This document shows positions 58,225 to 64,000 of a stretch of 64,000 nucleotides of DNA, in pieces. Made by a program: the position numbers and the translations under genes. The stretch lies in the NCBI GenBank assembly GCA_029239355.1, contig JAQZAZ010000004.1:91553-155552 (forward strand), written 5' to 3'. Positions within the stretch are counted from its first letter, which is position 1. Every line of letters starts with the position of its first letter. The notes under the pieces are model-generated. The model was given only the letters and a program-made list of their open reading frames with translations. It had not been told where the DNA came from and searched no databases. Source of the stretch: Sphingobacterium sp. (lineage in GTDB: Bacteria; Bacteroidota; Bacteroidia; Sphingobacteriales; Sphingobacteriaceae).

Positions 58225-59790
58225 ATGAGAACAACGATTTATATACTAATTTTTTCAGTCCTGATAGGATTGAGCAGTTGCAAGAAATATCTGGACATCA
58301 ATGAGAATCCGTCCAATCCGCAACTCGTTAAAGCCGAATTGCTTTTGGCTCCGATCATCTATCAAATGGCCAATGGTTATGCCAACGACCAGCGACAGAT
58401 GAACAAGTTCAATCAAACGATTTTGGGGGCTAGCACAGACGAGTCATCCCGGATCTGGGAGCGTCACGGATTTCCGCAGCAAAGCGATGTCGGCGGTGTC
58501 ATGTGGCGCATGGTTTATTTTGATCACGGGCTCAACCTGCAGTTGATGATCAACGATGCCATTGTGAATAAAAAATATGAGTACGCAGCGATCGGGTACG
58601 CGGTCAAAGCATGGGGTTATCAAATGCTGACCGATTACCACGGTCCGATTATTCTAGACGAAGCCCTGCGCACGCAACAATTATCTTTCAAATACAATGA
58701 CCAACCAGATGTATACGCTAAAGTCCGCGTATGGTGCGATTCGGCGCTCTATTACCTGGATCAAAAGAGTCCTGTAGATTACAGTGCAAACCTGAATTCA
58801 AAAAAGGGTGATAACCTATTTCGTGGCAATATGGACCGTTGGCGAAAGTTTGTCTACGGCATAAGAGCACTTCAATATATCCACTTGGTCAACAAGCCTG
58901 ATTTCAAAGAAAAGTATGCCGATTCAATTGCCTATTTCGTAGACCGTTCTTTTGATTCACCATCCGATGACGCCGGTGTCAAATTTGATGGCGATCAATC
59001 TGGAACAGCCAATGTTGTGAGTTCAAAATTCGGCCTTTACACCACATCCTATTATAACAGAGCAGGTAAGCCGATCGTGCGCTATCTAACCGGGGGACTG
59101 CGTGGAGAACCGATTGAAAATCCAAAAATATCAACTGACCCGAGGCTTTCGCGCATGTTAATGATCAACAATCCTGTTGACAGTGTCTATATCGGTGGCG
59201 AGCCTAATGTTTCAAACACAACGGTGCCCAACATCCTCGGGGACATCAATAGTGGACAAGGGAAATTTATCTTTAGAGATGCCGCGGATTTCCCATTGAT
59301 GACCTATGCGCAGCTGCAATTGGTCAAAGCCGAGGCGATGTTTATCAAAGGCGATCAGGCTAAGGCCTATGATGCTTATATCAAGGGAATTTATGCGCAC
59401 ATGAATTTCGTTAATAAGTACGTCAACACGACAAACGAAAAACCAATCACTCCGGCCGAAGCAGAAAGTTATATAAAAGGGGGTGAAATACCACTGACAG
59501 CATCTGAATTGACCTTAGCCGATATCATGGGTCAAAAGTATATTGTCCAATGGGGCTGGGGAGGTCTTGAACAATGGTGTGATTTAAGAAAGTACCATTA
59601 TAACACGGAAATATTTAAGCAGTTTATTCCCTTATCCGGTAGTCAGCTGACCTATAATGACTATTGTTATCGTGTGAGGCCACGTTATAATTCGGAGTAT
59701 GCATGGAATGCTTCAGAGCTTGAGCGGTGGGGCGCGCTAGAGCCCGAATATATCATTAAGCCAACTTGGTTTGTTGATTCAACTAATTAA
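58225..59790 (+). CDS. SusD/RagB family lipoprotein
   Basis: Lipobox FSVLIGLSSC; KKYLDINENPSNPQ; MTYAQLQLVKAEAMFIKGD. Confidence 0.94.
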   Translation: MRTTIYILIFSVLIGLSSCKKYLDINENPSNPQLVKAELLLAPIIYQMANGYANDQRQMNKFNQTILGASTDESSRIWERHGFPQQSDVGGVMWRMVYFDHGLNLQLMINDAIVNKKYEYAAIGYAVKAWGYQMLTDYHGPIILDEALRTQQLSFKYNDQPDVYAKVRVWCDSALYYLDQKSPVDYSANLNSKKGDNLFRGNMDRWRKFVYGIRALQYIHLVNKPDFKEKYADSIAYFVDRSFDSPSDDAGVKFDGDQSGTANVVSSKFGLYTTSYYNRAGKPIVRYLTGGLRGEPIENPKISTDPRLSRMLMINNPVDSVYIGGEPNVSNTTVPNILGDINSGQGKFIFRDAADFPLMTYAQLQLVKAEAMFIKGDQAKAYDAYIKGIYAHMNFVNKYVNTTNEKPITPAEAESYIKGGEIPLTASELTLADIMGQKYIVQWGWGGLEQWCDLRKYHYNTEIFKQFIPLSGSQLTYNDYCYRVRPRYNSEYAWNASELERWGALEPEYIIKPTWFVDSTN

Positions 59791-59809
59791 CCTAATAACT
59801 GGAAAAATT

Positions 59810-60622
59810 ATGAAGAATTTCAAAAAAATAGTGTTTCTTGCTTTAGGCGCTTTTGGCCTATATTCCTGTGAGAAATCGATACAAGACTTTGGAAAAGTAG
59901 ATTTTCTGGGAGCTGACGATGCCATTATCAAGGTTAATATGGCATCTATCTACCCCGACGACCGCTATATGTATGTCAAATTTGACGGGCAGCGTGTGAC
60001 ATCGCTCATCCGCGGGCGCGAACCGTTTCCCGGAGGTGGCTACAATACACGGGGAGACTCACGTCCAGATTTTTTAAAGTGGAAATCCGGAAGTGTAAAG
60101 GTCCAGGTGGCGCTTCCGCATAAGACCGATGATGGCCGCGATTCACTTATTTTAGCAGAATCGTCCGTCAATCTGGCTGCCGGCAAACGCTATACCATCC
60201 ATATTACCGATACGGCGCAAAATACGAAGATGATCCTAAATGAAGAGGATCTGTCGCGGCCTGACAGTACACAGGCAAGGTATAGATTTACCAATCTGAT
60301 GCCGAATGTCCCTTCGATTGACCTCTACTACGGTGCGGCAGCTACCGGAAGTGCGGACGCTATCGCGATGCAGGACTCTTTGGTAGCCAAAGACGTTAAG
60401 TATCTGGAGACAAGCCCCTACTTCCAATTGAACCGCATCGCTACCCGCACCTGGAAGATCCGCAAAGCAGGATCCCCAGTGACAAATGGTACAGTAATCG
60501 CATCTTATAGCAATGGCGGCGCCATCCTGGATCGCAGATCGTACGTTGTGTATGCCCTTGGCTATGATGGATTCACCAGCACCATTATGAAGCCTTATGT
60601 TTCATTTTTCTTAGTCCGATAG
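59810..60622 (+). CDS. DUF4397-like lipoprotein
   Basis: Start refined to MKNFKKIVFLALGAFGLYSC; ARYRFTNLMPNVPSIDLYYG; RSYVVYALGYDG. Confidence 0.8.
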   Translation: MKNFKKIVFLALGAFGLYSCEKSIQDFGKVDFLGADDAIIKVNMASIYPDDRYMYVKFDGQRVTSLIRGREPFPGGGYNTRGDSRPDFLKWKSGSVKVQVALPHKTDDGRDSLILAESSVNLAAGKRYTIHITDTAQNTKMILNEEDLSRPDSTQARYRFTNLMPNVPSIDLYYGAAATGSADAIAMQDSLVAKDVKYLETSPYFQLNRIATRTWKIRKAGSPVTNGTVIASYSNGGAILDRRSYVVYALGYDGFTSTIMKPYVSFFLVR

Positions 60623-60624
60623 AT

Positions 60625-61617
60625 ATGAAAAGAAAATCATTTTTAAATCCTGTTATGCTTTGCCTCGCATGCATCAGTATACTTTACTCCTGTAAGCAAA
60701 GAGATGACTATCCCTCATTTGACGATGAAGTGATAGAAACTACGCCGACGGATTCTATTCCTGATGATAAGGAAATGGAGCCAGTCACCAAGACAATTAT
60801 GGATCGCACCGATCTGATCAAAAAGTTCCAGGTAGATTCTTCCGTCATGCTAACCACGGGTCTTGTCAGAACCCATATTCGTTATCTGAATAAGCTTGAC
60901 CAGCCTGTGAGCGTGCAACTGCTAAAAGCAGACCTTTCCACCAATGCGGTATTCCCGACGATCATGAGCGCGTTTGATGATTACTTATATGTCAGTCAGC
61001 CGATTGGAGACATGGCAAAATATAATGAAAAGCGATCTGGCGGGGAGATTTTGGCTGCGATAAACGGGGCACTATCCGCTGCCTATTCGTACATTAAAAA
61101 TGGTCGGCAGATCAACATATCGACCACCAATATCAAAACCAAGGAAAAGATAAGGCCATTTTTCGCGATCAGAAAAGACGGCACAGCTTATATTGGCAAT
61201 TGTGTCGATACCACCAAGTTTGCTTTTGAAACTTTTGATCTGAATCAATTTGGTGGACTGGTATCGGGGACCGACTGGGTCCGTTACCGAGGTCATAGCG
61301 TTATATCTACTTCTGAAATAGTGCAGGCCACTACGTCCATCGGATTATCATCCAATAAAAAAACACTATATGCCATGGTCGTCGATGGGGGCAATGTTAA
61401 CTTTTCGGTAGGTATGGCCAATAATGATGTTGCCACCTTAATGGCTGCTTTAGACGTTTACGATGGCTTTGTTTTGAATAGCGGCGTTACCAGCGTAATG
61501 GTACAAAAGACCTTCACAATGGACAATTTAAATCCAATCGTCTGGAATACTGTCACTAAGCCTCTTACAGTAGGGGGTGCAGCAAGTATTAGTGGTATTG
61601 GGTTTGTGAGGCGTTAA
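60625..61617 (+). CDS. Phosphodiester glycosidase (NAGPA)-like lipoprotein
   Basis: Lipobox CISILYSC; LAAINGALSA; RPFFAIRKDGTAYIG; LYAMVVDGGN; GFVLNSGVTSVMV. Confidence 0.65.
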   Translation: MKRKSFLNPVMLCLACISILYSCKQRDDYPSFDDEVIETTPTDSIPDDKEMEPVTKTIMDRTDLIKKFQVDSSVMLTTGLVRTHIRYLNKLDQPVSVQLLKADLSTNAVFPTIMSAFDDYLYVSQPIGDMAKYNEKRSGGEILAAINGALSAAYSYIKNGRQINISTTNIKTKEKIRPFFAIRKDGTAYIGNCVDTTKFAFETFDLNQFGGLVSGTDWVRYRGHSVISTSEIVQATTSIGLSSNKKTLYAMVVDGGNVNFSVGMANNDVATLMAALDVYDGFVLNSGVTSVMVQKTFTMDNLNPIVWNTVTKPLTVGGAASISGIGFVRR

Positions 61618-61694
61618 AGTAATATTAAAATCATTACCTGATTGATTATTGAATGTATCTTCGCTTTATTTTAACGTATATTTTGAAAATGCAA

Positions 61695-61723
61695 AAGGGA
61701 CTGTCCATTTGGACAGTCCCTTT
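61695..61723 (+). terminator. Rho-independent terminator of the SusCD operon
   Basis: AAAGGGACTGTCC-ATTT-GGACAGTCCCTTTA. Confidence 0.82.
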
Positions 61724-61921
61724 ATTATAAAATCATTGTTGAATTTCATTAAATACTTCCCTAGAACTTGGATTTATAGCGTCCGGTCCCCTAGCATCAA
61801 TGCTGAATGGGTAGCGAAGCCCCTGATTTACATCTGAAAGCTTTATTTTGAGGAAACAAATTGCTTCTCATTCTTTATAACCAAGAAATTCATCCTTTTA
61901 TTGAACGGAAAATCATAAGAT

Positions 61922-63832
61922 TCAACTGTCCAATGTTTCAAAAACAGAATTTTGAGAGCGATATTCAGGCACTATATCCTTAATCATTTGCACCAGACGC
62001 ATTTTATCTTCATTTGGATCAGCCGTTTTCGCAAGAACACATAACTGCTCCACACGTGCTTTCTGCAACTCCAAATCCGGCGTATTGACCTTAGCAATCA
62101 TTATCTTATCATGATAGGTCTTTTCGGTATTCTCCCCATTAGCCAAAAGCTCTTCAAAGATTTTCTCTCCAGGACGGAGACCTACAATTTTGATATCAAT
62201 ATCTTCGGGATAATTATATCCCTTGAGCCTGATCATTTGCTTGGCCAGGTCTATAATCTTAACAGGCTCGCCCATATCAAAAACAAATATTTCGCCGCCT
62301 TTACCCATTACCGCAGCTTCCTGTACCAATTGACAGGCTTCGGGTATTGTCATAAAATAACGGGTTATATTCGGATCGGTAATTGTCAACGGCCCTCCTT
62401 TGAGCATCTGCTTCTCAAACAATGGGATTACGGAGCCATTAGAGCCCAATACATTGCCAAAGCGCGTTACAATAAAATTGGTCTTTGAGTGTATATTGAT
62501 CGTCGATATCGCAATTTCGGCAACACGTTTGGTAGCCCCCATGACGTTTGTGGGATTTACTGCCTTATCCGTCGAAACCATTACAAATTTGGACACATTG
62601 TATTTATCAGCCAACAAGGCCACATTATAGGATCCCCAGACATTCGTCAAAATAGACTCATAAGGATTGGCCTCCATCAAAGGCACATGTTTGTAAGCTG
62701 CCGCATGGAATACGTAGGTAGGACGATAAAATTGGAACAAAGTGTCCATAAACGACTCGTCCCGAACGTTTCCTACAATAAAGTTACACCGCGAAAAATG
62801 AATGGAGTTACTAAGCTCTTGTTGGATATCATACAAAGCTGATTCCGCCTGATCAACCACGATAAGCTGTTTTAGATCGGTATGAGCGAGCTGGCGTACC
62901 AGTTCACCACCGATCGAACCTGCTCCTCCCGTAACCAGCACAATCTGATCTTTCATCTCAGATGCAATAGTAGGATTGTCCAGATCAATAGCTTTACGGC
63001 CTAACAAATCCTCAATACGTAAGCTCCTGATCTGTCTTGTCGCTACTTCGCCGGCCAATAGACGGGCCGTGTCTGGAATAATTTTAACAATTAATGGAAT
63101 CGGCTCGGCGAGTTTAAACACTGTATTTAACCGTTCCGGTTTACGATCATCTACCGCTATAATAATTTCGGATGCATTGCCATGGCGCAGTACAAACTCC
63201 TTATTTAGGGCATTGATATCGTGTATTTTAAATCCTTGGATACGGTTACCAATCCGGTGTGGGTTATCGTCCATGATGGCGACAATACGGTATTTGTTGC
63301 GCGAAGTATTATGGATAAAGTGGAAAGTGGTATTTCCCATATTACCAGCACCAAAAAGAATAACAGGGATACGGTTGTCTTTACCTCCCCACATCAATTC
63401 GTGGTACAATGCTCGGTAAAGCACCCGGCTAAAGGTCATGCCAAAACCGGCAATGAGCGCATGAAAAAGAAGCTGTGTATCCGAAAAAGGGAGCATGTCA
63501 TCATAGGCAGGATACAACCACTCTATCATTTTACAAATGAGTACAGCAGAAAAGTAGGCCAAGACAATACTCAGGACTATGCGTTGCAACTCACGGATAC
63601 CGGTCTTGTGAACCACCCCTTTAAAAGTGCCGAAAATACAGAACCAGATCAGATAAACTAATGAGACAAGGAATGCCTGTCTAATCATATCGTCAATCTC
63701 TACTCCCCCTCTATGCTTGAATATAAGCACATAACTGATAAAAAAAGCTGTTGCAACAATGGTCATGTCCAACAGTAGAATTATCCAACGAGGCTTGTTG
63801 ATGGACAAGCCTTCTTTCCATAAATTACTCAT
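61922..63832 (-). CDS. CapD/PglF-like polysaccharide biosynthesis nucleoside-diphosphate sugar epimerase/dehydratase
   Basis: Four N-terminal TM segments; VLVTGGAGSIGGELVRQLA; VFHAAAYKHVPLMEANPYESILTNVWG; MVSTDKAVNPTNVMGATKRVAE. Confidence 0.96.
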   Translation of the reverse strand: MSNLWKEGLSINKPRWIILLLDMTIVATAFFISYVLIFKHRGGVEIDDMIRQAFLVSLVYLIWFCIFGTFKGVVHKTGIRELQRIVLSIVLAYFSAVLICKMIEWLYPAYDDMLPFSDTQLLFHALIAGFGMTFSRVLYRALYHELMWGGKDNRIPVILFGAGNMGNTTFHFIHNTSRNKYRIVAIMDDNPHRIGNRIQGFKIHDINALNKEFVLRHGNASEIIIAVDDRKPERLNTVFKLAEPIPLIVKIIPDTARLLAGEVATRQIRSLRIEDLLGRKAIDLDNPTIASEMKDQIVLVTGGAGSIGGELVRQLAHTDLKQLIVVDQAESALYDIQQELSNSIHFSRCNFIVGNVRDESFMDTLFQFYRPTYVFHAAAYKHVPLMEANPYESILTNVWGSYNVALLADKYNVSKFVMVSTDKAVNPTNVMGATKRVAEIAISTINIHSKTNFIVTRFGNVLGSNGSVIPLFEKQMLKGGPLTITDPNITRYFMTIPEACQLVQEAAVMGKGGEIFVFDMGEPVKIIDLAKQMIRLKGYNYPEDIDIKIVGLRPGEKIFEELLANGENTEKTYHDKIMIAKVNTPDLELQKARVEQLCVLAKTADPNEDKMRLVQMIKDIVPEYRSQNSVFETLDS

Positions 63833-64000
63833 CTAAACTTTATAAAGATATTATATACCTTAATCGCGAAATGCGGTTAAAAAGTATCCCTTTCAGCAAT
63901 TAAATATTTTGAATACACCTTAATCAATCTATACATTTATCGTACCTAAAATAGTCTGATCGGTCATATTTAAAGAAAAATTTATTTTCGATCTCACTAT

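Noticed and set aside
1-64000. IS elements, prophage, integrase, tRNA, rRNA or CRISPR
   Set aside because: No transposase, integrase, phage structural, tRNA-like or regularly spaced repeat signature was recognised by reading; exhaustive search not possible here.

Overview
The window is chromosomal DNA from a Bacteroidota member, most likely Sphingobacteriaceae and Sphingobacterium-like, judged from SusC/SusD pairs, TAnnTTTG-type promoters and gene content. From left to right it holds: a partial SusD; an orphan PAS histidine kinase; a SusC/SusD pair (- strand); a compact accessory block (about 8.1-13.6 kb) with a stand-alone HTH regulator, two fimbrillin-like lipoproteins and two tiny EQGIAAGSA-motif peptides, one of which is missing from the supplied ORF track; an XRE regulator; an L,D-transpeptidase; a TonB receptor / lipoprotein / beta-barrel / di-haem peroxidase operon; CsbD; an SGNH esterase; a ~20 kb exopolysaccharide (EPS) locus (26.6-45.8 kb) followed by a convergent GH26 mannanase-like gene; assorted small genes; TetR with an alpha-oxoamine-synthase-like enzyme; BrkB; OmpA; a SusC/SusD/DUF4397/phosphodiester-glycosidase-like operon; and a CapD-like dehydratase. 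The EPS side carries a decayed C-terminal copy of that CapD gene. The best candidate for an undescribed system is the 8.1-13.6 kb block. Three of its transcription units share a 22-bp direct-repeat element (AAGnTGTGATAnnnnTGTGATA), each lying 32-33 nt upstream of a promoter-like octamer and oriented toward its gene. A second regulatory signal is a TTGGTAAAnnnTTTACCAA operator found both upstream of the GH26 gene and upstream of the distal SusC operon. No rRNA, tRNA, CRISPR array or intact IS element was recognised. All calls are by eye; no database search was run.
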